64,000 nucleotides of DNA from Sabethes cyaneus (taxonomy: Eukaryota; Arthropoda; Insecta; Diptera; Culicidae). The DNA lies in contig NC_071353.1 in assembly GCF_943734655.1 (NCBI RefSeq), positions 145,000,043 to 145,064,042 of the forward strand, given 5' to 3'. Below the pieces are notes generated by a model, which saw only the letters and a list, made by a program, of their open reading frames with translations, did no database searches and was not told the origin of the DNA. Below, piece by piece: positions 34,800-47,099 of this stretch. Each line of letters starts with the position of its first letter. The first letter of the stretch is position 1. The translations under genes and the position numbers were made by a program.

Positions 34800-37450
34800 T
34801 GTCGAGGAACATGGTATCCGGATCCTCTATCAGAATGTACGCGACCTACGGACGAAAATCGATGAGCTTTTCTTGACGACCTGCGAATGTAATGTAGACA
34901 TCATCATTTTGACTGAAACTGGCCTGGATGATCGAATCAACTCCCTGCAACTATTTGGGTCACCGTTCACTGTATTCCGTTGCGACCGTAGTCCCTGCAA
35001 TAGCAATAAATCCATCTTTGGTGGTGTGTTGGTTGCTGTAGCGCAGTGTCATCCCAGCTCAGTCATCGAAACAGTGAGTGGAAAAAATCTGGAGCAAATT
35101 TGTCTGAAGGCTAGTGTTAGAGGCACGACCGTGCTACTGTATGGCGTATATATACCTCCCTATCGCAGCCAGATCATTGACGTAATTGAAGAACATATCT
35201 CTTCTGTTGGCGAGCTTCACAGAAAATGTGGCGATAAAGATGTTTTGTTGGTTTGTGGAGATTTTAATCAACCACGACTTGTTTGGAATGTTGACCCAGT
35301 TGGTATTTCTACTCATCCTCCCGCAGCTGGCGCGGCGTTGATAGACGGCATGGATTTTTTCAATTTACGCCAAGCAAATTTCCAAAAAAATCACCTTGGA
35401 CGTACGCTGGACTTTCGATGTCGGAAGATTTGACCACTGCGACCATTATTTTGATCTATTGTGGTATTACGCTGGACTTAGTGTTTTGTTCCTCTGATCA
35501 TCGATTGTTAGTTGAGGGTAACATCGCCCCGCTACTTCCTGTCGATCCTCACCACCCGCCTCTTTCAATAACTCTTGCAACTGCCAATTGTAACAGCGCT
35601 GCTCGTGTATGTGTGGATAACGAAACGAGTTCGTTAAACTATCGAAAGATAGACTTTGATGCTTTGACAAATCACTTGTCGAACTTTGATTGAGAGTTCC
35701 TGCGTGATTTCATTGATGTTGATGACATGACTGCGTGCTTCTGCAATATTGCAAATATCGCCGTTTTAAAACCAACTTGTCGAAGCTGAACTTTAAACAT
35801 CGTAGTGATGCATACCGTCGGCTGAACAGTGCTCTGTACAAATCTTATGTTCTGCAAGTGCAGACCGATTTCGTCGAAATCCTAAGAACTTTTGGAACTT
35901 CGTTAATTCTAAAAGGAAATGCTCTTCCGTATCATTGAATGTTTGTCTGGACGATGTTGAGGCAACATCAGAGCTTGATTCATGCGAGCTGTTTGCAAAA
36001 TTTTGCGCCTCTGTGTTTGCCGATCGAATTATTGCTTCCGAAACCGAAGCCGAGATCGCGGCTGAGAGTGTTCCAGCTAGTTTAATCGACTTGACAATTT
36101 TTGAAGTTACTGCTGATATGATACTAGCTGCAGCAAAGAAGCTAAAACGATCGTACTCAGCAGGCCCTGATGGAATTCCTGCTGTTGTTTTTAATAAATG
36201 CGCTGAGGTGCTAGCAATCCCACTATACTATATCTTCAACAAGTCTTTTGCGCAAGGGAAATTTCCCGGAATATGGAAGCAATCTTTTATGTTTCCGGTG
36301 TTGAAAGCTGGGGACCGGCAGAACGTTAGAAATTAGCGTGGCATCACTAGTCTGTCGGCTGGCTCCAAGCTATTCGAGATTATAGTGAGTGGCGTGGTTC
36401 TCTCCCGTACAAAGAATTACATCTCTACCTCTCAACATGGATTTGTCCCAGGTCGCTCCGTTTGTAGTAACTTGCTGGAATTTACTTCGTCGTGTATATC
36501 GCATATGGAGCAGAAGGCACAAATCGATGTCATTTACACCGATCTAAAAGCAGCTTTCGATCGTATTAATCACAAGATCCTTCTGTGTAAAATATCGCGA
36601 CTTGGTGGTTCTCGTCGATTCGTTCAATAGTTGAGTTCGTACCTATGCGGTAGAATCTTACGCGTTAAACTCGGCGCATGTATGTCTTCGGAACTTACTA
36701 ATAATTCAGGAGTTCCGCAGGGAAGCAACATGGGACCCCTGTTATTCATGCTGTTTTTCAACGACGTGACCTTGTTACTCGCATCTAGCTGCAAATTGGT
36801 GTATGCCGACGACCTTGACGTTTCACCGCATTTTAAAGCCTGTTTTGTTTGATTATCACTTCGACGGATTGCAACTGAGGATAGTCGACCGTGTAAGTGA
36901 TCTTGGGATTCTCCTTGATGCGAAGCTCACTTTTCACTTACATCATGCCGCATTGATATCAAGAGCTTGCCAGCTTGGTTTTACCTCCAAAATCGCCGCG
37001 ATTTCAAAGATCCACATTGCCTGAAAGCTCTCTATTGCTCTCTAATTCGTCCAATACTGGAAAACTGCATTTTAGTTTGGTTTCTACATCAGTTAACCTG
37101 GAATTTATGGATTGAGCGTATTCAAAAAAGGTTTGTCCGACTTGCATTACGTGAGCTTGCCTGGCATGATCCCCTTAAAATGCCACCGAATCCGGATCGC
37201 TGCCGTCTACTCGGAATCGATACACTCGAGCGCCGTCGAAAATGGCAACAAGCAATTTTTATAGCAATGTTGATAATGTTGATTCACCGTTGATGATGGT
37301 AATGTTGATTCACCGACACTTCTGTCTCTCCTGAACTTCCGCGCTTCTCAACGTACTCTCCGTTCAACTGGCTTGCTACAAACCAATTACCACCGAACAT
37401 CATTTGGTTATCAGGAACCGATTACCGCGTGCATTAGGACCTTCGAAATG
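34800..37450 (+). mobile_element. Jockey-type non-LTR retrotransposon, near full-length ORF2, inactivated
   Basis: An endonuclease-like domain is at 34820-35400, with YQNVRDLRTKIDE, DIIILTETGLDD, LYGVYIPPYRS and LLVCGDFNQP. Reverse transcriptase follows at 35935-36840, with YSAGPDGIPAVVFNKC, FPGIWKQSFMFPVLKAGDRQN, SQHGFVPGRSVCSNL, VIYTDLKAAFDRINHKIL, SGVPQGSNMGPLLF and the catalytic box LVYADDLD (36797-36820). A C-terminal region lies at 36870-37290 (LYCSLIRPILENCILVW). Frameshifts and stops at about 35410, 35690, 36334, 36628 and 36840 inactivate it. ORF1 is missing. The 3' end is near GCATTAGGACCTTCGAAATG (37431-37450), judged from the copy at 26-27 kb. Sense orientation to neuroglian. Confidence 0.92.
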
Positions 37451-40400
37451 GTTGAACAATTGTTTAATTTTAATGAATCAACGCCGAAATTCGTCGCGAA
37501 ACTAAAAGTATCGAATATTTTATAACATTGACGCACATTTATTAAGATTTTAAAATTCAGTTGAATGTTCTGTAGAAGTAAATAATTAAATAAATTTATG
37601 CCAAGGTTGGTGGAGGACGGACAAGGCGTTCTGGATTTTTGGCGGAACATAAAAACATACTCACGCTCACTTTCATATACATAGATAGAAAGATTAAAAA
37701 AAGCGAAAAAAAATTGAGCCCTTTCCAAAAGTTCATCTAGACTAATTTTGGAAAAACTAAGAATGCAAAGTTGCTTATTTACATGAACTTTTAACACACA
37801 CAAAGTTTCATTGAATTCTGAGAGGGTCAAGCCAATCTCTGGACGAGTTACGTCTTATATAGAATTCTCGTTGTAATATGCTATAAAGCGCTTCTGTAAA
37901 TGCAAGAGAGTACTAAAGCGTTTCGTGAGGAAAGCACTCTATTCAATTAGGTGGATAAGTGCGGCATGTATGTTTTTGCTGTTAATTCAACAAAAATCGT
38001 GTGAAATTAAAATAACGCCAATTTTTACCCAATTCGGTTACATTTAGGTTAGTGAACATTTGTTTTCTTGAGCCCGAGGGATATAACGAAATTATTTTCA
38101 ATAATTAATTCGTACGAAATTAATAATCTGCTTAATTGGGCATCAGACCATTTCACAGCCTTTTAAAATATTCACAATTCCACAATTAAACCTAAAGAGC
38201 AAGAAAATACTGCCGAATTACTACTGTACCCCTTCTGTGTCGTAACTCGTAAGCAGTCATACGTCGTAATTCACTTTAAACTTCTTCTTCAGTTGAACAC
38301 ATTTTAAATTTCCGCCTCCGCCTCTATTGTCGTTTATCCCTGCATAAATCTTAAATTCTCTTAGTAGCTCGAAAGATTTATCCCGTTGCTCCGCATGCTT
38401 ACCCGCACCCGACTCGTTATTGCTTCCCGCCGGGAAGCCTCAAAAAACACCACGCAAAATTACACTCATCTCAGCCGGCCGGGCTCTGCTCGGCTCTCGG
38501 CTCGGCTCGTTACGGCGATGCTGCTGACGCTGATTCGCTAAATTGTGTACCGCAAAACGTAGCTTCCCTTTTTCCGACGACGAACCGCCCGCCGCCGCCG
38601 TGGCCGTCGTCGGGTTTGAGAGTGCAAGAAATGATAAAAGAGATTATCAAATTGTTATTATTATTTTTTTCAGCAATTTTCTTTCCTTTCCGCTTCGCGG
38701 ACTAGTGCTCTAATGTGATGGAAGCTTCTTTTTTTTCTTTGCCGGACATTTGAGTGGGCGGGCGCACGGCGCGATTTTCGCCGGCCGGGCCGGTTGGTCA
38801 ATCAACGGAGAAGGAATTTTTTCTACTGACTGTAATCATTATTATATCATTCGTTGTTGTTGTTGTGTTATGAGCGCATGCTGCGCTACCACACAGAAAA
38901 TTGCATGTTTTATTAATTCGCGTCCGACGGAATCAGCTTTTCGCTTTTTTATAATATTTTAACTAAGAATTTTCCGGATGAACTCGATGATTGGCCTGTG
39001 ACATACTATTCCTCTAAAATTTTCTCCCAAGAATTTGGCTTCATTTCAATTATCCCTCGATATTCATGTGGACGCCACAACAAAAAAAGCTTTGTTTTTC
39101 ACGGTGGGTAAGGAGAGGTGGTTTGGAACCCCTTCAGGATAGAGACGGAAGCGAATAAGCTGTTTAGCCAACGCGGCCAGGCCAGCGACCCTTATCGCAT
39201 TTCGGTTGACTATTATTATGCGGTGTGAACTCGGTTAACTAATACTAATAATAGGCACGGGAAAACGGAAAATCGATATCGTGCGTGCCGTACCGTGCCG
39301 ACCCGCGCAAGTACTGGTGGCATTTCCAACCCACCACCTTTGGGCGGTGGTAAATTGCGTACCCATTTGTTCCCGATGTTGTGGTGGAATGTTGCTTCAC
39401 AGCAATTGGCAGGACAAGACAAGCACGATAGTTGATATGAAATTGCTATGCAATGAGGGCGTGTAATTGCCTGATTGTAAATTCTGATACACAATTTACT
39501 GTGAATGTCATGATTCGATATTTGTGCAAGATAACTGAAACGTTATAACAAATTCTATCATTAGCGAGTATGATAAATGACAGTTGCTGCAACTTGAATT
39601 TGCAGTTTTTTAAAATCAAAACTTGTTGTAAAATCTTCAGAAATTTAGATGGTTGCCAGTACTTCAGAATCAGATTCCTTATAGTATGATGCCTTATTCT
39701 TCCATCAAATACGACACATCACAACACCTGGCTCGTATTTTTATCTTCCTAAAAAGATTCATTCATTGTTTCTCTCATTTTTGGAGTGCAACCGTGTGCT
39801 ACAGCAGCTGCATGCAAAATGAAACGCTCACATGTTCAAGATCGCACCACAAGTACCTCTCAGTCACCAGAACTAATTTTAAATAGATTTAATCAACCAC
39901 TGACTCAATGTCAACCAGTCAGCCAACCAAGACCAAGAGTGATGTCATCCAACATATGGCTGCTGATGCGAGATGGTGGAATAACTTCTTGAGTGACCCA
40001 TAAATCTGCTGCAGCTATGATTCAGACGACGGACGCCGTTGGTTGTTGCGTTGAAGAGTTACGTCAGAGTATGATGTTTGATTGAAGCTTGCAGTCAGTC
40101 TGCAGCAATTCCGCCGGAGAGGCGACGTCATCCTCTTGCTACTTCTTGTTTCGCGTGTACAATAATGGGAACGGGACCGGTAGGCAAATGATGTCATGAT
40201 GGCGAGAAGTTATTCTATGCCACGGTCGTTATGCGCACAATTTGTGTAGCTATCACAAGTTGTTCGCAAAGAATTGCTTTTGAAGTGTTATAAATATTAT
40301 CGAAAGAAGAGATGGGCTTAAAAATTGATCCCTGCTATTTGCAACTTCCGCTTCATTGCGCTGCTTGTCTATAAAGTTACCTCCATAACAGGATATAAAT

Positions 40401-41790
40401 TTCGACACTCGGCGGCGTTTTGCGAGTCAGTGGCACTCTAGACTAGACAAATTTGGGTCAATTGGCTGGAACGATTCCTATGCCTTGGTTGATCACCCGC
40501 CATCAGCAGAAAAAAAGGATACGACGGACGGGCCTATTGAATGTTTAATTCCCTGTCTTCCGACAATTTTTGTTTTTGCCATTGCTTCTGCCTTCACTGG
40601 TGCGGGTCTTACGGCACCCGCACTCAATAATTTAAAACGAAGGGTTCCGGAATATCCGAAATCAACAAAACCGTGTTTCTACGTGTGTGCACAAATAAAT
40701 AAATGAAATCTGATTGGTAGAAACATTTCTCTTGGAAGTTTTTATGACCCGTTTTCTATGAAACATAAACGAAAACTAGTGAAACGTCCCACCACTCTCG
40801 TAAAACCATCGCCATTAGAATTCGATTGAAGTTGTTCGGTGGCAGACTGGCTGCAGAAGAGCTCGGTGTGGTTTCAGACGGAAATCAGTTTGGCCAAAAG
40901 AAATGGGCTGGCTTCCGAAGCTGGCAACGACGAGTCGTTGTCAAATAAGGATTGGTGTCGTTTGTTAATTTTTTTTTCGTTTTGCTTGTGCGTCGTCTCT
41001 CCTTATCGTTTGAAGTTATGTATGCTGGCTGGCTGGCTAGCTGTGCCTGATGTCAACGAACAAAAAGGTTGCCAGCGATCAACGGTTGTTCCTGTTATAT
41101 GTGACTAGACTTGCCTGCCTTTTTTCTTGTATCCACTTGAAATTGCAAAACACTTTTTCCGAATACTAGTTTCGCTTGCTGTACTTTCCACTTTAATCAT
41201 TTTTTCTCAACCGCAAAGACTCATGTCATGGCAGTACTCGAGGCACTGCTATTGTTAATTGATAAGGATGATTTATTTATTTTTACTGATTTTCAGCCGT
41301 TGACAACAAACTTCATCACCACGAAACTTCATTTCTTTATCATCCTTTTTCCTTTTTTTCGGGTTATCGCGTGAAAAACTCTACGCTGGGTGCTTTTGTG
41401 ATGTCAACAAAGCGTCAGGGAGATCTCAAACATCAGTTCTACCTGACGAGACAGGCAATGTCGCTAACTAAAACACAGGTAGAGCCCCAAGCATAACCGA
41501 CACGCTTATGCCCGCAGGCAGAGTGGTTATCAACTTATCAGGGCAAATTTAATATCCTCCCAGCATTTATGCACTGTCTCAAAATAAGTCTACAAAGTAA
41601 ATTGAGCGCAGCATAACCTGAACGTTCGCGGTAGTCGACAGAAGCTTTAAAACATAGGGTCGCACCCGCTTCTCCACCCTCGAGACAACAGAGCTAGTGC
41701 AGTATTTATAACGGTAATCCGTTGCCAAACCCGAAAACCGACCGCTAGAAATATTATTGTGCATTAAATGTAATCTTATTCATATAAGAG
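37451..41790. other. Intron sequence, mostly unique-looking
   Basis: No gene or classified transposon is recognised. The GC-rich part at 38380-38800 has several GGCTCGGCTC and GCCGCC runs. A 139-codon minus-strand frame at 37411-37830 runs into the retrotransposon 3' end and lacks any domain. This stretch, like 5.2-8.4, 28-29.3 and 49-51 kb, may be host intron sequence that has resisted insertions. Confidence 0.5.
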
Positions 41791-41804
41791 GCGTATGTCT
41801 GTAC

Positions 41805-41889
41805 CGAAAACCAGGTCTCTGACAGGGCGTCATAAGAGGCTTATCGGTAACTAAAAACAGGTCCCTGACAGGACGTCGGTCCCTGACAG
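41805..41889. repeat. Short CCCTGACAGGACG tandem repeat
   Basis: Three copies of AGGTC(C/T)CTGACAGG(A/G)CG lie next to the 13 bp minisatellite. Confidence 0.8.
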
Positions 41890-43212
41890 GACGCTGCTCG
41901 ACTCAACTGCTTGATTGGACAGATCGACTTGACTGAAAAGCTCGACTTAACTACTCGATTCGACTGCTTGTCACATTTGCTTGACTTACTACTCGACCCG
42001 ACTGCTCGACTTAACTGCACGATTGAACTGCTCGACTAGACTGTTCGATTAGACTGCTCGACTGGACTGCTTGACTGGACAGCGTGATTTATCTGCTCGA
42101 CTCAACTGTTCGATTCAACGCTCGACTCGACTGCTCGATTCAACTGCTTGATTCCACTGCTCGACTAGACTACTCGACTCAACTGCTTGACTCAACTACA
42201 CGATTGGACTCAGCTGCTCGACTCAACTGCTCAACCCGATTGCTCGATTCAACTGCTCGATTAGATTTGATTGCTCGACTTAACTGACAGCTTGATTCAA
42301 CAGCTCGACTTAACTGTTCGACTTAGCCACTCAACCCGACTGCTCGACTCAACTGCTTGACTTAACTGTTTGATTCGACAGCTCGACTTAACTGCTCGAT
42401 TAAACTGCTCGACTGGACTACTCGACTGAACTGCTCGACTCAACTATTCGACTGAACCGCTTGACTCGACTGCTCGACTAGACTGGTCAACTCAACTGCT
42501 CTACTAGACTACTCAATTCAACTGCGCGACTAGACTACTCGACTTACCTGCTCGATTAAACTGCTCAACTGGACTGCTCGATTAAACTGCTCGACTCGAC
42601 TGCTTAGCTGGACTGCCCAATTCGACTGCTTAGCTGCTCGACTAGACTGCTCGACTCAACTGCTTGACTTGTTTGATTCGACAACTCGACTTAACTGCTC
42701 GATTCAACTGCTCGACTGGACTACTCGATTCAACTGCTGGAATGGACTACTCGATTCAACTGCTCGACTGGACTACTCGATTCAACTGCTCGACTCAACT
42801 GCTCGACTGGACTACTCGGCTCAAGTACTCGAATGAACTGCTCGACTCAACTGCACGAATGAACTGCTTGACCCGACTGCTTGGCTAAATCATTCGAGTC
42901 GACTGCTCGACTCAAGTGCTCGACTAGACTACTCGATTCAACTGCGCGACTAGACGATTTGACTTAACTCTTCGATTAAACTGCTCGACTGTACTGCTAG
43001 ATTTAACTACTCGACTTGACTACTCGACTCGACCACTCGATTCAACTGCTCGACTCGACTGCTCGACCGGACTGCTTGATTGAATAACTTGATTTAACTA
43101 CTCGAGTAGACTGCTCGATTTGACTGCTCGATTTGACTGCTCGACTCGACTGTTCGACCCAACTGCTTTACTCGATTGCTTGATTCGACTGCTCGACTCG
43201 CCTGCTCAACTC
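41890..43212. repeat. 13 bp minisatellite, about 100 units
   Basis: Degenerate tandem array with consensus ACTGCTCGACTCA (variants ACTACTCGATTCA, ACTGCTCGACTGG, ACTGCTTGACTTA). Stop-free stretches such as LDSTARLDYSTQLL arise because the 13 bp unit shifts frame each turn; they are not genes. The longest perfect runs are in the middle (about 42660-42830), the most decayed at the ends. Confidence 0.95.
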
Positions 43213-45210
43213 GATTGCTTGTCGCGATATTATATGGTCGGTGTTAAATCAGACCGGACCAAGTTGCAAACTTTTTAAAAAATGTGTTAATGATAGCAAA
43301 CGATCAAGAATTTTTTAAGCAACATTTTACTCTAATCAAACTACATAAATGTTGCAAACAGCCAGAAGTTTTTAATCAGTTAATTAAAATCCAATACGAC
43401 CATAAAAACTATTTGTTTCAGTTTCCGGCTATGACTCTTATGTACAACATCTTATAGCTATATTATGCAATATAAGAACTCAAATACAAAGATTAAACAT
43501 CTTCACAAACACTGGCCAATAGAATGTTTGCGCAGTTTTCGGAATTCTGAACAGACATTTATATTTTCCCGATCGTAAGATTCGGGCTTAACTAGTATAG
43601 TACAAGAATTGACTTAATTTTCCCATCTGCACCTGTATTATTACCCGTAATCATTGTAGAATGCTGCTTCGGCATCCAAATCGGGTCTGGTATCCCGCTT
43701 AAATGCTCCTACTAACCCCAAGCCCCTGACCGACCCAATCAAACTGGCATTTTTCGGAGATATTTGTGACAGCTGTGATAGATGAGGATGAGCCCCAGAA
43801 ACATTCATCTATTAATTATCAGAGATCGCCGCCCTGGCTATATTCTTAAACGGAATGAAAGCACTTTCTGAACATCGCAAAAATCACATTTGATAAATTT
43901 TTACCCCGAGTCCCACTTGAAATCATAAAAGTATTTTGACTTATACCCACATTCAGAAGTAAACGTGACCGCTGTTCATTTACTGATTAGTTAAAAAACC
44001 CTACAACGCATCAAGGTGCAGTAGGGGAAGCTTCATTTCTTTATCATGAAAACAATAACTGATAATTTCACGTTAAGAATTTTTTTTGAGCGTTTGAATT
44101 TCTTCTTATACACAGATAAAGGTTTAAAGTGAAAATCAAAAAAATGAAAAAAATGATGGTTTTAAACATTTTCAACTTATCAATTTCTGGACAGATTCAT
44201 AAAATGTTTACATCCATTGATCAATAATTTTTCTACGAATTAATTAGCACGGAAGAAAAGTCCGATTTCTAATTGCTAATAGTGAACATTGATGATAAGT
44301 GAGAAGGTATACTTTCTCCGTACATTTTTTCTACGATCTCTCAAACACACAAACATGAATTGTATACGAACTAGCAACTGTGGAAAAATTTATGTACATG
44401 GGTTGATAATCAATGTGGTATAACCAATTATGAAAATTAATGATCTGCTATAATTCCTGTTAAAGTATAGGACCCATAGCATAAATTCCTAAAATCATAA
44501 AATCCTTTAGTGGATAAACCACTTGGATGCACAACACATTCCATTATTTGATAGACGCTGATCATGCAGATCGCGTCTCGAATTTCGATTTGATTCCCAA
44601 TAAAATCCAAATTCCTTTCGCGCGTTTCAAACCCATAAAAGTTCCCATACTCGAGAACTGCATCCTAATTACTAAGCATTTCTCGATAGAACAATGATTC
44701 ATGATAATTATGCATTTGTTTTACGCACTCTGTTAAATACCATGCTGTGACGTCATTGTTCACTGTGAAGGACATATGATGCACTGGATCATGTTATGAT
44801 CGAAATAGTGCGTTGGTAGCGATAAATTATTTTTTACGATTTTGTTTTAATCGGCTGTTCGCCGTGTGCACTAAAAGCATGTCATTGTATAATTATTAGA
44901 TCCTTGCACTCAAGCTGGTCCCACCTAAATTTGTAGTGAAAAGTTTAGCCTTCTTCGCCTTGGTTTAGTCGCTGAAGCGACAAGCCAACCTACAATGTTT
45001 CAATTACCATCGGTTTATATGACCATATCTTAATTTTAGAGTCTAAAACGAAGTTCGATAATTACAGTAAATATCAAGTCAATACATCAAGAAGACAAAA
45101 TAGAATAACTCGTGGGCGTTTGCAGCCGACGGAACAGAAGACGACACAACGGGATTGGACAACATCGAAATAACGATGCGAATTGCTCGCTGTCGTACGC
45201 GGAATCAGGG
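43213..45210. other. Intron sequence, unclassified
   Basis: Starts with a 28 bp motif (43234-43261, TGGTCGGTGTTAAATCAGAC onwards) that also occurs at 29902-29929 and probably marks the edge of a repeat. The remainder is AT-rich with no recognised gene. Confidence 0.5.
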
Positions 45211-45249
45211 CTGTCCTGTACTCAGTGCACCTATTTTGCTTTTTTAGCT

Positions 45250-46240
45250 GTAGAGTAGGGTGGGGCATAAGTGCGATGTTTGAAGTTGTCATCAATTTTC
45301 GTGAGATATAAAGAAGGACAACAACATAATATATTTTATAGTGATGCAGTAACTCAATGTCTTCACATTCAACTATAAATCATCTGCGGTAACAGTGTTT
45401 TGCAAAATAAATGCTTCTTTCTTCTGACCAATTGCAGATTCGCACTTTTACCCCACTAGCGGGGCAAAAGTGCGAATACCGCGGGGCAAAAGTTCGAAGC
45501 TAGAATCCATGAAATTAGCCCAGCAGTAGCTAACAAAACCATATTATCTTCAATCTGCGTTATGTTTCGGTAAGGAATATTCTCAATTTGCACTATTTCT
45601 ATTTTGCGCAGGTGTATTGCAGCCTCCGTTAGATCGAAGCTTTTCCAATCGTTTGTTTTTTGTTTCATCAGCGGAAACACATTATTTTTCTTCGGCCAAC
45701 ATCTGTAGTAGAGCACACAGTTTTCTGCAGATCTTTCATTTCTAGTATCTGTAATATAGTTCCTAAAGCTGTATATAATTAGATATACATTTTTGCCTCG
45801 TCCATGAATCGCACTTTTGCCCCGTCCGTGAATTGAACTTTTGCCCCGTCCGTGAATCGAACTTTTAACCTGCTAGGCGCTTGACAGGGTTAGATTAAAT
45901 TACGGAAAAGCGAAATATATTTTGTAAATTATTTTCGCCTTATTTTCACAACAGATATGTGAGTGATGCGAAACGCTGTTACAAATTTTCAACAAGTAAT
46001 ATCCTCCTGTTGATATCGTATTTGCCGTATAACGAAAAATTACATCAAAACCGCCCTAAAATAACATTTGCACATAACTCAGCAACTATGCTTCGTAAGC
46101 AACCAAAGTTTACGTTAGATTCAAGCTGATAAAGTAGTCACCCATCCATGGCAATGTAGAAATTTTACTCGGAATCTGCACCGATAAATCATTGAATCGC
46201 ACTTTTACCCGCATCGTACTTTTCCCCTCCTTACTCTAAC
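45250..46240. mobile_element. Inverted-repeat unit with GCACTTTTGCCCCG motifs
   Basis: The left end GTAGAGTAGGGTGGGGCATA and the right end (complement GTTAGAGTAAGGAGGGGAAA) match imperfectly over about 28 bp. Inside, the motif GCACTTTTGCCCCGTCCGTG repeats in tandem at about 45795-45865 and again around 45440-45500 in both orientations. Confidence 0.55.
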
Positions 46241-46256
46241 ACCTTTATATAATCGA

Positions 46257-46774
46257 TTAACCCATTATGACCCGGGTATACCTAAATTTGGACCAAATGA
46301 AGTGAAACTCTGTAATCTATTTTATTATGGCTCGAATGTGTCGGGAAACGCAAAATCGTCATTTGAAATGAAATGTTTTCAAGGCCAAAATATCGCATGT
46401 TTAATATTTCATAGGCTCAGTTTCAAACAAACAAATTACAAAGTTGTTTACAGATTTCCTATCGAATTTTGTGATAGACTTTACATATAAATACAAATTT
46501 ACATGTCAGGTAATGTTTCGTCACTAAATGTAGACTTTTTCATGCGTTTTGGACACAAAGTTTTTTTCGCCATTTTTTCAACTTTGCACTGTTGAAAATA
46601 CAGATGAAATGACAAAAACTGACAAGTTATATCACACACATATCAGATTGATGTCTTATCTCTCTTGTAGTGATATATTAACAATGCTAAACATTGAAAT
46701 TCAGCAGTCAACAGGTTTTGAAAACGAGGTATGATATCAGGTATGATATCATACCCTAGGACATAATGGGTTCA
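46257..46774. mobile_element. TTAA-type MITE
   Basis: Begins TTAA|CCCATTATGACCCGGGTAT and ends with the inverted ATACCCTAGGACATAATGGG|TTCA. The right TTAA appears mutated to TTCA. TTAA targets with CCC- ends fit the piggyBac type, as at 4249. No coding capacity. Confidence 0.7.
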
Positions 46775-47099
46775 TATCAAAAAGATTGTTCACACAGGGC
46801 GGTGCACTCAGAACGCTCTCTGCGCACCACACAGTGTGAAGTGAGAGTGCGCCGTAAATACTTAAGAAAGAGCAATACTTAGTTCAGCAATCTTATGGAT
46901 AATAATCGATTCTATAAATGCCGCCGTACATAACATTTTCGAATTTTGTTTGGCTGAGGTGTTACAGCCAAAAAAGTAAAATAGGTGCACTGAGTGCAGG
47001 ACAGGATCATACTGAAAAGTCACCAAACAATACTTTGACCGTGCCTGTAGCAATTTTCGAGCGTACAACCGTCTTCTATGTAAACAGTATACTCTACGA

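Larger units (their letters stand above)
45211..47004. mobile_element. TIR element with nested insertions
   Basis: The inverted ends share CTGTCCTG(T/C)ACTCAGTG, CACCTATTTT(G/A)CTTTTTT and (A/G)GCTGTA over about 45 bp (left 45211-45252, right about 46963-47004). The left end is preceded by CAGGG, as in hAT ends, but no target duplication is visible. Two other inverted-repeat units lie inside: about 45250-46240 and 46257-46774. No transposase is recognised. Confidence 0.65.

Noticed and set aside
37411..37830. 139-codon minus-strand frame
   Set aside because: It overlaps the 3' end of a retrotransposon on the other strand and shows no recognisable motif.
41890..43212. CRISPR-like or protein-repeat array
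   Set aside because: The unit is 13 bp with no spacers and the DNA is an animal nuclear genome; it is a minisatellite.
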